Positions 8,181 to 16,084 of a DNA stretch of 19,918 bases are shown one piece after another. Made by a program: the position numbers and the translations under genes. Every line of letters starts with the position of its first letter. Position 1 is the first letter of the stretch. The notes under the pieces were generated by a model. It was not told the DNA's origin. It worked only from the letters and a program-made list of their open reading frames with translations, and did no database searches. The DNA is from Phycisphaerales bacterium UBA2402 (GTDB taxonomy: Bacteria; Planctomycetota; Phycisphaerae; Phycisphaerales; UBA1924). The stretch spans positions 1 through 19,918 of the forward strand of contig DDSA01000076.1 of the NCBI GenBank assembly GCA_002343715.1, given 5' to 3'.

Positions 8181-9314
8181 CTACGAGCGTTGTTCGATCG
8201 GCGTGTACGCCACCGCGTGCGGACCTTTGTAATCCACGTCGGGGCGGTAGAGGCGGTTGTCCGCGAGTTGCTCGAGGATGTGAGCGCTCCATCCGCCGAT
8301 GCGCCCGACGACGAACATCGGCGTGAAGAGGTCCAGCGGCAGACCGATGCAGTGGTAGGTCGTCGCGGAGTAGAAATCGACATTCGGATAGATGCCCTTG
8401 GCGGCGACGGCGTTGGCCATGGTCTTCTCGATCGCGGCGGACTTCTCGTACAAAGCGCTGTTGCCGGTGTCGTCGGCGAGTTGCTTCGCCAGCACCTTGA
8501 GGTGCGTGGCCCTCGGGTCGTAGGACTTGTAGACCCGGTGGCCGAAGCCCATGATCTTGTCCTTCCTGGCGAGTTTGTCGAGGACGTACGCCTCCGCCGC
8601 GGCGACGGAGGGGATCTCGTTGAGCATGACCATCACGCCCTCGTTGGCCCCGCCGTGGAGCGGGCCGCGCAGCGAGCCGGTGGCGGCGGTGATGGCCGAA
8701 TAGATGTCGCTGAGGGTCGAGATGACGACGCGGGCGGAGAAGGTGGAGTTGTTGAGGCCGTGGTCGGTGTGGAGCACCAGGCACACGTCGAGCGCCTTGG
8801 CCATCGTGGGCGTGGGGCGCGTTCCGTTGAGCATGTAGAGGAAGTTCTCGGCCAGCGGGAGATTGGCGTCGGGCCGGACGAGCGGCTTGCCCTGGCGGTG
8901 GCGGTGGAAATAGGCGAGAATGGTGGGGGTGCAGGCCAGGAGGCGGGTGGCCTTCTCTCTCACGCTCGGCAGGTCGGTCAGGTTGGGTTTGGCATCGAAC
9001 ATGCCCAGGGCCGAGATCAATGTGCGGATGGCGTGCATCGGCTGGGCCTCTTTGGGGAGGCGTGCGATCATCTGCTCGATCTCCGCGGGGGGATCGTACA
9101 GGGAACGGATCTTGGACGAGAAGTCCCCGAGTTCGCCGCGCTTGGGGAGGCGGCCGTTCCACAGGAGAAAGACGGTTTCTTCAAAGGTGGAGTGAGTGGC
9201 GAGTTCACCGATGGGAATGCCGACGTATTCGAGCACGCCCTTTTCGCCGTCGATGAACGACATCTTGGTTTCGGCGGCCACGACGCCTTCGAGGCCTTTG
9301 GAGTACGACGCCAT
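8181..9314 (-). CDS. gltA: Citrate synthase (type II-like short form)
   Basis: This enzyme condenses acetyl-CoA with oxaloacetate to citrate at the head of the TCA cycle. At 377 residues it is of the short type found in Gram-positives and archaea, without the N-terminal domain of the E. coli hexamer. The catalytic triad is present: His220 in GPLHGGAN, His259 in MGFGHRVYK and Asp313 in NVDFYSA. Other family marks are HTDHGLNNSTF (182-192) and YMLNG (160-164). The open frame continues far upstream, but ATG at 9314 fits the family N-terminus and has GGAAGGA 9 bases before it. A 2-methylcitrate synthase cannot be excluded from sequence alone; no prp genes lie nearby, so citrate synthase is preferred. 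It is divergent from trpF. Confidence 0.93.
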   Translation of the reverse strand: MASYSKGLEGVVAAETKMSFIDGEKGVLEYVGIPIGELATHSTFEETVFLLWNGRLPKRGELGDFSSKIRSLYDPPAEIEQMIARLPKEAQPMHAIRTLISALGMFDAKPNLTDLPSVREKATRLLACTPTILAYFHRHRQGKPLVRPDANLPLAENFLYMLNGTRPTPTMAKALDVCLVLHTDHGLNNSTFSARVVISTLSDIYSAITAATGSLRGPLHGGANEGVMVMLNEIPSVAAAEAYVLDKLARKDKIMGFGHRVYKSYDPRATHLKVLAKQLADDTGNSALYEKSAAIEKTMANAVAAKGIYPNVDFYSATTYHCIGLPLDLFTPMFVVGRIGGWSAHILEQLADNRLYRPDVDYKGPHAVAYTPIEQRS

Positions 9315-9323
9315 CTCGGATGT

Positions 9324-9330
9324 TCCTTCC
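9324..9330 (-). promoter_or_regulatory. Shine-Dalgarno of citrate synthase
   Basis: On the - strand GGAAGGA stands 9 bases before the ATG at 9314. This site decides the start within a frame that otherwise remains open back to 9938. Confidence 0.7.
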
Positions 9331-9445
9331 GGTTCGCTGGGAACCACCACCTGTAGTCTCGCCGCCCCGCACCGGACGGATCCACGCCGCGCCGGGGGGC
9401 TGCGGGCCAATGATAGGTGCCGCCCGCCGTGCGATACGGCGGATC

Positions 9446-9468
9446 GGAGCGGAAGTCGCTCCAATTTC
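9446..9468 (+). promoter_or_regulatory. Small hairpin upstream of trpF
   Basis: GGAGCG-GAAGT-CGCTCC (6-bp stem, 5-base loop) is followed by AATTT and lies 26 bases before the trpF start. If the trpF promoter is upstream of it, it would form in the leader and could act as a weak terminator or attenuator. No leader peptide with Trp codons is visible, so the call is weak. Confidence 0.25.
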
Positions 9469-9494
9469 CACCAACAGCCATCGGAAACACACCC

Positions 9495-10127
9495 GTGCCC
9501 CGAACCCGAATCAAGATCTGCGGTATCCGTGATGAAGCGGCCTTGCTGGCGGCGGCGAAGGCCGGGGCGGATGCCGTCGGGTTCAACTTCGTCCCCGAAT
9601 CTCCCCGGTACATCGACCCGGATGAAGCCTTTGGCATGTGCGGGCTCCTGCCCCCCTTTGTGGCAACGGTGGGGGTAGTGGCCGACCCGACACCGGACAG
9701 TTTCGCCGACCTCGAGGAGGCTTGCCCCACCACGCACACCCAAATGCACGGGAAGGAGAATGAACGAATCGCCAAGGCATGCGGGCCGGACATCATCAAG
9801 GCGGTACGTTTTGATCCAGCCACGATTGCCACCGAACTGGCGAGGTGGGATCGGTGCGAGGATGTCTTCGCCGTTCTGGTCGATGGGGCCTCTGGCGGGT
9901 CGGGGGTCGCGTTCGATTGGTCGCTCCTGGTCCCGCACCTGGCCGCCGTGACCAAGCCGATCATCCTCGCCGGGGGCCTGAACCCGATGAACGTGGGCGA
10001 GGCGATTCGAGCGGTCAGGCCCTACGCGGTGGATGTGGCGAGCGGTGTGGAGCGGGAACGGGGCGTGAAGGATCCCGACTTGATCGCGGCGTTCTGCGAG
10101 GCGGTGCGTCGCGCCGACGGCGGGTAA
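9495..10127 (+). CDS. trpF: Phosphoribosylanthranilate isomerase
   Basis: Third step of tryptophan synthesis: Amadori rearrangement of phosphoribosylanthranilate to CdRP. The catalytic Cys9 sits in RIKICGIRD and the catalytic Asp130 in VLVDGASGGSG. Other family marks are SPRYIDPDEA (36-45), TQMHG (82-86, usually VQLHG), LAGGLNP (158-164) and VDVASGVE (179-186). GTG at 9495 gives 210 residues, the standard length, and places KICG close to the N-terminus; the open frame reaches back to 9417 but those residues do not match the family. No Shine-Dalgarno is seen. The stop is 3 bases from the end of convergent aroK. Confidence 0.94.
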   Translation: MPRTRIKICGIRDEAALLAAAKAGADAVGFNFVPESPRYIDPDEAFGMCGLLPPFVATVGVVADPTPDSFADLEEACPTTHTQMHGKENERIAKACGPDIIKAVRFDPATIATELARWDRCEDVFAVLVDGASGGSGVAFDWSLLVPHLAAVTKPIILAGGLNPMNVGEAIRAVRPYAVDVASGVERERGVKDPDLIAAFCEAVRRADGG

Positions 10128-10130
10128 GGG

Positions 10131-10643
10131 TCATTCGGGTGCCGCGGCGGCGAGTTCGGCGCAGTGCTGCGGCGAAAGCCCGGCCACTTCGATGATGCAC
10201 GAAGCGAGTTCGCGGTACAGTGGATCCCGATCCCTCCAGACACGCTCGATTTCGGTGAGTGGGTCTCCACCATGGATGGGTGGTCGATCGAGTGGATCGG
10301 CCCCCGACAGACGCCGACGCAACTCATCGGGTGAAGCACGAAGGTACACGATGCGAGCCGGGGCTGCACGAAGCATGTCAGCAGCGCCGGGAGCGGTGGG
10401 AGTTCCGCCGCCGAGCGACAGGACCATCGATGGGCGGGCGAGTTGAACGGCGAGTTCCGCGGCCTCGGCCTCGCGGAACCTGGTCTGACCGTGCTTTTCC
10501 CAGGCATCACGCACATTCGCGGATCCCAGGCGACGGGCGGTGCAGTGATCCAGATCGGTGAAGGGAAGCGAAAGCGCCCCGGCGGCAAGGGGGCCGACCG
10601 TGGTTTTTCCGCTTCCTCGCAGACCGATGAGGATGAGGTGCAT
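10131..10643 (-). CDS. aroK: Shikimate kinase
   Basis: This enzyme phosphorylates shikimate at the 3-OH with ATP, the fifth step of the chorismate pathway that feeds the tryptophan genes nearby. The 170 residues match the family. Visible motifs: Walker A GLRGSGKTT (7-15), shikimate-binding DLD (30-32) and FRE with Arg57, the GGG loop (78-80), the lid DRPP with Arg120, and Arg144 in LYRE. The gene is convergent with trpF, which ends 3 bases away, and divergent from fkp. There is no Shine-Dalgarno; a -10-like TACCCT stands 9 bases before the ATG. Confidence 0.93.
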   Translation of the reverse strand: MHLILIGLRGSGKTTVGPLAAGALSLPFTDLDHCTARRLGSANVRDAWEKHGQTRFREAEAAELAVQLARPSMVLSLGGGTPTAPGAADMLRAAPARIVYLRASPDELRRRLSGADPLDRPPIHGGDPLTEIERVWRDRDPLYRELASCIIEVAGLSPQHCAELAAAAPE

Positions 10644-10652
10644 CAGTCTGTG

Positions 10653-10658
10653 AGGGTA
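10653..10658 (-). promoter_or_regulatory. Putative aroK -10 element
   Basis: On the - strand TACCCT (TAnnnT type) lies 9 bases before the aroK ATG, which would give a leader of only a few bases. No convincing -35 box is seen. It falls in the 86-base divergent gap between aroK and fkp, which also holds TACCAT at 10703-10708 on the + strand, 21 bases before the fkp ATG. Confidence 0.3.
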
Positions 10659-10729
10659 CGTCGAGTTGAAAGGGGGTGCGCTGATGACCGCGGCATTGGT
10701 CTTACCATCAACGGCATTCCATCGCCATC

Positions 10730-13636
10730 ATGCACAGTTCCCCGGCGCACACCATCGACCTGCTGATCTTGACCGCCGCGAATGCTGCGCAGGCTGCCGG
10801 GTATGAGGCTCAACTCGCCGCACGGGAACGGACCGGAGGCTTGTCAGGCATCGGCGGGTGGATGGTCCTGCCCGATCCGCGCGGAGCGAGGGTCGGTTCT
10901 GGCGCGGCGACCCTGCTTGCATTGGCCTCCGCGGCGAGGCGATTCGGCGGTGTGACCAGACTGGCAGCACGGAGCGTGCTGATCCTGCACAGCGGCGGGG
11001 ACAGCCGGCGTCTGCCCGCGTACGCGGCTCAAGGAAAGATCTTTGCCCCGCTGCGGGAAGGACGCAACGCCGCGCTGTTCGATCTGCTGCTCGATGATCT
11101 TCGGAAGGTGATGCCGCCCGACCGCATCCTGATCGGCGCGGGAGACCTTCTCTTGAACGTGTCGCGAGAGTCGGGGCTTGACCTCGGCGGGCCTGGAGTG
11201 GTCTGCGTCGCCAAGCCGGACAGATACGAGCGTGCCTCGCGGCATGGCGTGTTCATCGCGGATGTCAGGGGCAAGGTGACGGGTTTTCTTCAGAAACCCA
11301 CGCGCGAAGCGGCGAGGGCTTCCGGGGCGATGCGGCCCGATGGAACGCTGCTCGTTGACACGGGGTTGGTCTCGCTGGATGCGAGTGTGGCCTCGGAGTG
11401 GCTCACACGGGCGGGGTGTGACCGCGGGGGCGTGGTGCGCCGTCGTTCGCTCCTGGCCCGGATGGCCGAGGCCCGCTCTCCGCTGGTGGACCTGTACGAG
11501 CACATGCACATGGCGCTCGTGCCGGGCGTGACAGAAGTGGAGTATCTTGCACGCGTGAACACCGACGGTGCGCAAGCGGCAGCGCTCCGAGACGTGTTCG
11601 CGGTGGTGGGAGGGCCGGCGCTCCGCGTGGCGGTTGCGCCATGGTGTGAGTTTCTGCACATCGGCTCGACGACGGAGTACCTGAGTGTCGTTCGATCGCC
11701 GAAGATGGCGGGTGGCGAGTATAAGAACGCAGCCGCCGGGCTGTTGCTCAACTCCGCCGGGTTTGGATTGGGGTATACACCGCCGCGAGGCGGCGTGGTC
11801 GAGTCGTGCCTGGGCGGACCGGGAGGGGTGCGGGGCCTGGGTGTGAATCTGGTGGTCGGGCTGCCCCGGGTCCGACGGGTGAGGCTCTCGAAAGGGGCGG
11901 GCTTGGTCGCGCTGCCCATCGGCGCGAGGCAGTGGACGGTGATCGCCTTCGGCGCCGGAGACGACTGCAAGACGCCCGCTCCGCGGGGCGGTACGTTCAT
12001 GAGTCGGACGTTGCACCATGTTCTCCGGGTCAGCGGTCTTGCTACAAATCGGGTCTGGGATCTCCGCGCTGACGGTTCGCTCTGGAGCGCGAAGTTCTGG
12101 ATCATCGGCCCCTACGAACGCGCATTGAAGCACGCCCTGAGCGCTGCTTCGGGGAGAATCCCGCGGGCGACTGGGCTTCGAAGCATGGCCGAGGTGATGC
12201 CGAGGGTGAATCACGCCCGCCTGATCGCGCAGCGCGAAGCGGCAACGCGAGCGGCGCGGTTCGAACACCTGGGTCGGGACTTGATGACGGATGACACGCT
12301 CCCCGCACTCGATGTTGTGGATGAAGTTCTTACACGCACAGATGCGGCTCGGGCGCGGGCCGGTGTGCTGGCGGTGTTGGATCAGCGCGTGTCCGGTGGG
12401 CGACGGGCCCGCCTGGCGCGTGCGGTGGAACTCCTCGATGCACGGTTCCCCGTCCGGCGCGGTCCCGCGATTGATTCACTCGCGGAAGTGCGCAAGGCAG
12501 GGAGTATGCCGGTGCCGCGGCGGCATCCACCCCGTGCCGAGATCTCTCACGATCAGGTCGTGTGGGTCGCGATGCCGGTGCGGATCGACCTCGCGGGGGG
12601 CTGGACCGACACTCCCCCGATCTGTCACGACGTGGGCGGTTCGGTGGTAAACATGGCGGTAACGCTGAACGGGCAGCACCCGGTGCAGGTCGTGGTCAAG
12701 CGGCGTGAGGATAACAGGTTTCGCATCAGCAGCATCGACCTGGGGGTGTCCACGTTCATCAAGGATTCGGCGGAAGCCGGTGCGTTCAGCAACCCTCACG
12801 AGTGGACCTCGCTGGCGAAGGCAGCCCTGACGTTGTGCGGGTATTTACCGAGAGGATCACGGGTGTCACTGTCTGGGTGGGCGAGGTCGATGGGAGGCGG
12901 GCTGGACCTGACGCTCTTCTCAGCGCTCCCGAAAGGGTCGGGCCTTGGGACGAGTTCGGTGCTGGGTGCCGGGATCATCGCGGCGCTGGACCGGATATCG
13001 GGGGCTGCGTTCGATGCCGATGCCATCATGCAACGCACCAGCACGCTCGAGCAGATGATGACCACGGGGGGAGGCTGGCAGGATCAGGCGGGCGGACTCC
13101 TTCCCGGGATCAAGTTGCTGCGCACCGAACCGGGCCAACGGCAGGTTCCTGACGCAACGGTTCTCGGGCTACCGACCGGCCTGGGGGCACGGTGCCTGTT
13201 GTACTACACCGGCATGAGACGCCTGGCCCGAGACATCCTGCAGAAAGTTGTGTACCGCTACCTGGAACGCGATCGCGACAGTCTCACGGCGATCCGTCGG
13301 CTGAAGGCCGGCGCGGAGGCGATGGCCGATGCCTTGCGGAGAGCCGATACACACGGGTTCATCACTCGCATGGCCGAATACGGCGAACTGAAGCGGTCCA
13401 TCGACCCCGGTTCGACCAACGAGTTGATCGAGTCGATCGTTCGTCCCATTGCCGGGCTGCTTGATGCCTACGAACTGACCGGCGCGGGCGGCGGGGGTTT
13501 TCTGTTCATGGTTGCGAAATCTCCAACGGCCGCGGCGAGCGTGCGTGCCGAGCTGGTGCGTCACCCGCCGAACGCGCTCGCGAGGTTCTTTGACTTCGCG
13601 TTGGACGAGCACGGGCCTCGGATCAGCGTCATGTGA
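10730..13636 (+). CDS. fkp: Bifunctional L-fucokinase / L-fucose-1-phosphate guanylyltransferase
   Basis: A cytoplasmic salvage enzyme that phosphorylates L-fucose with ATP and then uses GTP to make GDP-L-fucose, the donor for fucosylated glycans. The 968 residues compare with 949 in Bacteroides Fkp. The N-terminal half is the guanylyltransferase, with the pyrophosphorylase signature HSGGDSRRLPAY at 87-98 followed by KIFAPL. The C-terminal part is a GHMP kinase: MPVRIDLAGGWTDTPP from 615, the ATP-binding LPKGSGLGTSS at 733-743, and the C-terminal GAGGGG at 918-923. Related fusions act on D-arabinose or on heptose phosphates, so the sugar is inferred from overall resemblance. No fucose transport, degradation or fucosyltransferase gene lies in the window. 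There is no Shine-Dalgarno before the ATG. Confidence 0.9.
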   Translation: MHSSPAHTIDLLILTAANAAQAAGYEAQLAARERTGGLSGIGGWMVLPDPRGARVGSGAATLLALASAARRFGGVTRLAARSVLILHSGGDSRRLPAYAAQGKIFAPLREGRNAALFDLLLDDLRKVMPPDRILIGAGDLLLNVSRESGLDLGGPGVVCVAKPDRYERASRHGVFIADVRGKVTGFLQKPTREAARASGAMRPDGTLLVDTGLVSLDASVASEWLTRAGCDRGGVVRRRSLLARMAEARSPLVDLYEHMHMALVPGVTEVEYLARVNTDGAQAAALRDVFAVVGGPALRVAVAPWCEFLHIGSTTEYLSVVRSPKMAGGEYKNAAAGLLLNSAGFGLGYTPPRGGVVESCLGGPGGVRGLGVNLVVGLPRVRRVRLSKGAGLVALPIGARQWTVIAFGAGDDCKTPAPRGGTFMSRTLHHVLRVSGLATNRVWDLRADGSLWSAKFWIIGPYERALKHALSAASGRIPRATGLRSMAEVMPRVNHARLIAQREAATRAARFEHLGRDLMTDDTLPALDVVDEVLTRTDAARARAGVLAVLDQRVSGGRRARLARAVELLDARFPVRRGPAIDSLAEVRKAGSMPVPRRHPPRAEISHDQVVWVAMPVRIDLAGGWTDTPPICHDVGGSVVNMAVTLNGQHPVQVVVKRREDNRFRISSIDLGVSTFIKDSAEAGAFSNPHEWTSLAKAALTLCGYLPRGSRVSLSGWARSMGGGLDLTLFSALPKGSGLGTSSVLGAGIIAALDRISGAAFDADAIMQRTSTLEQMMTTGGGWQDQAGGLLPGIKLLRTEPGQRQVPDATVLGLPTGLGARCLLYYTGMRRLARDILQKVVYRYLERDRDSLTAIRRLKAGAEAMADALRRADTHGFITRMAEYGELKRSIDPGSTNELIESIVRPIAGLLDAYELTGAGGGGFLFMVAKSPTAAASVRAELVRHPPNALARFFDFALDEHGPRISVM

Positions 13637-13703
13637 AGAAACACTGCTAACACCCCAGTACGCGGGGGCGTCTGTATCGTGAGGCCGTGGACAATCGGCC
13701 CTC

Positions 13704-13709
13704 AGGAGA
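13704..13709 (+). promoter_or_regulatory. Shine-Dalgarno of the secreted helical protein
   Basis: AGGAGA lies 6 bases before the ATG at 13716 and is one of the few clear ribosome-binding sites in the window; it fixes the start. Confidence 0.65.
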
Positions 13710-13715
13710 CCGCCC

Positions 13716-14408
13716 ATGATCCGAGTACTGCCTTTGTCCGCACTCTGCGTACTGCTCATTCTGACCGCTGGATGGGGGTTGCGGCCCGGCCCGCCGATGA
13801 TCTGCGACCGGGTCGAGTGCGGCGACGTAACGAATCTCCCGCCCGACAAACCGGGTAAAGGAGAGGCCGAGAAACTTCTGGCGTCGCTGCCGTCCTTTCT
13901 GAAGGAAAGCACCTCGATCCTGGCGCATATGGAGGCACTCCGCAGGGCCGCGATTGTGCTCCAGGGCCATGCCGACGCGGAAATGAAGTTGCTCGCGGCG
14001 CTGGCCTGCCGTGCTCTGAACACCGAGGCATCCGGCAAGGGCGATGCCGCGGCGTGGTTCGATCTTGCGTTCTTCATCGGTTGTCAGAACCAGATCGGAC
14101 GCCTTGACGATGACGGCGTGATCGATACCGAGGAAGGGGTGCGCGGGTTTGGCTATATGAAGAAAGCTCTTGTGCTCGCGCCCGATTCCGGCGAAATGCA
14201 GTACGGTGCAGCGCTGATGATGCACCCGGCGATGCGTTCACGCGACCACGCCATGCCAGCCAACCCGGGGCTTGGCAAGGATGTGTACGACCAGCATCTC
14301 CGGAAAGCGGCATCCATGGCCGGGCCGGGCTCGATGCTCGAGAAGAACCTTCGAACGCACATCACGCGCTGGGGAGGCAACTACGATGCCGTGAAGAGAG
14401 CGGGATGA
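13716..14408 (+). CDS. Secreted helical repeat protein, function unknown
   Basis: A 230-residue protein with a signal peptide (residues 1 to about 20, hydrophobic LCVLLILTAGW) and no lipobox. The mature part is mainly alpha-helical and TPR-like, for example GYMKKALVLAPDSGEMQYGAAL at about 146-167, which resembles a TPR helix pair. It has four cysteines outside the signal peptide (30, 35, 98, 123) that could pair in the periplasm. Residues 129-140 (RLDDDGVIDTEE) resemble a calcium-binding EF-hand loop, except that position 1 is Arg instead of Asp. The gene lies 76 bases before the ECF sigma factor on the same strand, so it may belong to that regulatory group. I cannot name a family. Confidence 0.75.
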   Translation: MIRVLPLSALCVLLILTAGWGLRPGPPMICDRVECGDVTNLPPDKPGKGEAEKLLASLPSFLKESTSILAHMEALRRAAIVLQGHADAEMKLLAALACRALNTEASGKGDAAAWFDLAFFIGCQNQIGRLDDDGVIDTEEGVRGFGYMKKALVLAPDSGEMQYGAALMMHPAMRSRDHAMPANPGLGKDVYDQHLRKAASMAGPGSMLEKNLRTHITRWGGNYDAVKRAG

Positions 14409-14484
14409 CTCGTCAGGATCATTCAGGCACGGACACACCCGATCCTCATCGATACGCCACAAGCCGCCGAACTCCCGCTTTCCC

Positions 14485-15033
14485 TTGCCGCCCGATCCCC
14501 AAGCCGAATTCACGCCGCTGGTCATCGCCGCGAAGCGGGGCGATGCGGCGGCGTTTTCGTCCCTCTACGACCGATTCGCGCCCATGGTCTACGCTCATCT
14601 CCTGACACGGCTCTCGCCACCTGATGCCGAAGATGCCGTGCAGGAAGTCTTCGTCTCGGCGTGGCAGAGTCTGCACACGGTGCGCGATCCGGGTGCGTTC
14701 GTGGGCTGGCTTCGCGGAGTGGCGGCGAACAGGGCGGCGGACATTCATCGAAGGCGCAAGTCCAGACCCGCGCTGCGGCTGGATGTTGATCCGGCAACGA
14801 GCGAGACGCGGCGGGCCGAACACGAGGACGCCCTCGCTGTCCTCCGAACGATTCTGGAACTGCCCGAGGCGTACCACGAGCCGCTCATTCTGCGGCTGGT
14901 CGCGCAACGATCCGGGCCTCAGATCGCCGCGGCGTTAGGCATGACGCACGGATCGGTGAGGGTGAACCTCTCGCGCGGGTTCGCCATGCTCGCCGAGCGG
15001 CTGGGCGCACTCAAACAGGAGGTGGGGCCATGA
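14485..15033 (+). CDS. ECF-type RNA polymerase sigma factor
   Basis: An alternative sigma factor of 182 residues that directs RNA polymerase to a set of stress or envelope genes. Region 2 spans about 24-92, with the core-binding and -10-recognition stretch SPPDAEDAVQEVFVSAW (44-60) and WLRGVAANRAADIHRRR (75-91). A variable linker follows, then region 4 at about 117-175 with a helix-turn-helix (PQIAAALGMTHGSVRVNLSRG, 145-165). The start is a TTG with no Shine-Dalgarno; no ATG or GTG in frame would keep region 2 whole. Its last bases overlap the FecR-like gene (ATGA), so the two are translationally coupled, the usual layout for a sigma factor and its regulator. Confidence 0.9.
   Translation: MPPDPQAEFTPLVIAAKRGDAAAFSSLYDRFAPMVYAHLLTRLSPPDAEDAVQEVFVSAWQSLHTVRDPGAFVGWLRGVAANRAADIHRRRKSRPALRLDVDPATSETRRAEHEDALAVLRTILELPEAYHEPLILRLVAQRSGPQIAAALGMTHGSVRVNLSRGFAMLAERLGALKQEVGP
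15017..15022 (+). promoter_or_regulatory. Shine-Dalgarno of the FecR-like gene
   Basis: A full AGGAGG lies 7 bases before the ATG at 15030, inside the 3' end of the sigma gene. It is the strongest ribosome site in the window and suggests high or tightly coupled translation of the putative anti-sigma protein. Confidence 0.75.
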
Positions 15034-16037
15034 GCCGCACGCCGCACGAGCAGCCCGGGTCCGGCGGCGAAGCGCACGAATCCGCGGTGGACTATCTCTG
15101 GGATCCGACTTCACCGCCGGAGGATGGTGTGGTGGCGGTCGAGCGGAGGCTAGCTCCGCTCGTCTTGGCGTCGCGTCCGCTGGTGGTGCCCGCACGGCGA
15201 TCCGCGTGGCGATGGGCACTCCCGCTCGCCGCGGCGGTGCTGATCGCCGCTGCCATCGGGTTGTATCTCATTCGTCCGTCCGTGCCGGCGCAGCTGGGAT
15301 CGTGGGCGATTGAATCCAAAGCAGGGAGTGTCGGCTTCTCGCACGCAACGAACTCCGATGATGCTCCGCTGCATGTACTCACAACCGACAACGGGGCGTA
15401 CGTGGTGTTGACGGATGCCGTGGGCCGCCGAGTCCGTCAGGATGAGCACACGCGGCTGGTCTTCTCAGAGAGTGGGTTATCGCTCGAAGAAGGTGAACTG
15501 TTTGTTGAGACAACCCGCGGGGCCACGCCGCTGGGCATCCGGCTGGCAGATGGGGATCTCGTGACGATCGGGCCGGGTGCCGCGGCAATGATCAGGCGGG
15601 AGAAGAGCGGGGCGTTCCGTGTCGTGCTCAAGACGGGTGAGGCGAGGCTGTTCGATGGACGCGGCACGACGTACCGCGTTCCTGCCGAAGCGGTGTGCGA
15701 AGTCGTCCCCGGCGTGGGGTCGATGGCACCTCATTATTACGATGCGCCGAGAACGCTTCTCGGCGGCCTTCGCTCCCTCGAACTCTCGATGTCGAACTCG
15801 TCCAAAGCGCCCGGCATCGATGAATCCGTCGCCGTCATACTGAAGTCCGCCAGACCACGCGATGCGATGACTCTCTGGAACCTGTTGCCCAGGGTCGGCG
15901 GCGAAGCACGCAAACGCATCGCGGAGCGTCTTGCATTTCTGGCGCCGTCCGCGACAAAGGAGGCCGGGCAGGGCCTTCAAACGGCTGATCCGGGCGCGAT
16001 GGAGGCCTGGTGGCGTGCCGAGTTCCCGGATCGGTGA
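15030..16037 (+). CDS. FecR-like membrane protein, putative anti-sigma factor
   Basis: A 335-residue single-pass membrane protein. Residues 1-58 are cytoplasmic and carry a short helical segment (AVDYLWD...VERRLAPL, 19-44) like the anti-sigma domains of FecR-type regulators, without the HxxxCxxC zinc motif. A membrane helix spans 61-82. Residues about 95-235 form a beta-rich periplasmic FecR-like domain (GAYVVLTD, LSLEEGELFVET, LADGDLVTIGPG, VLKTGEARLFDG). The C-terminal ~90 residues are helical. Overlap with the sigma gene makes an anti-sigma or signal-transmitting role likely: it would hold the sigma factor at the membrane and release it on an envelope signal. This role is inferred from gene order and domain layout. 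Confidence 0.82.
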   Translation: MSRTPHEQPGSGGEAHESAVDYLWDPTSPPEDGVVAVERRLAPLVLASRPLVVPARRSAWRWALPLAAAVLIAAAIGLYLIRPSVPAQLGSWAIESKAGSVGFSHATNSDDAPLHVLTTDNGAYVVLTDAVGRRVRQDEHTRLVFSESGLSLEEGELFVETTRGATPLGIRLADGDLVTIGPGAAAMIRREKSGAFRVVLKTGEARLFDGRGTTYRVPAEAVCEVVPGVGSMAPHYYDAPRTLLGGLRSLELSMSNSSKAPGIDESVAVILKSARPRDAMTLWNLLPRVGGEARKRIAERLAFLAPSATKEAGQGLQTADPGAMEAWWRAEFPDR

Positions 16038-16084
16038 TGGTGCGAGGCGGTCCCGATCAGCTCGGCAGCGTGCAATGATTCGGG

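Noticed and set aside
8190..9356. A 388-codon open frame on the + strand opposite citrate synthase
   Set aside because: Shadow of gltA; the Gly/Val/Glu-rich low-complexity translation shows no family match.
10844..12268. A 474-codon open frame on the - strand inside fkp
   Set aside because: Antisense to the conserved guanylyltransferase half of fkp; Arg/His/Pro-rich composition typical of a GC-rich shadow.
13640..13680. A CCCC/GGGG stem just after fkp as a terminator
   Set aside because: Only four base pairs with a 7-base loop and no clean T-run.
14405..14605. A 66-codon frame overlapping the end of the helical secreted protein and the start of the sigma gene
   Set aside because: Its ATG overlaps the preceding stop, which looks like coupling, but the product is Arg/Pro/Ser-rich and most of it lies in another frame of the sigma gene.
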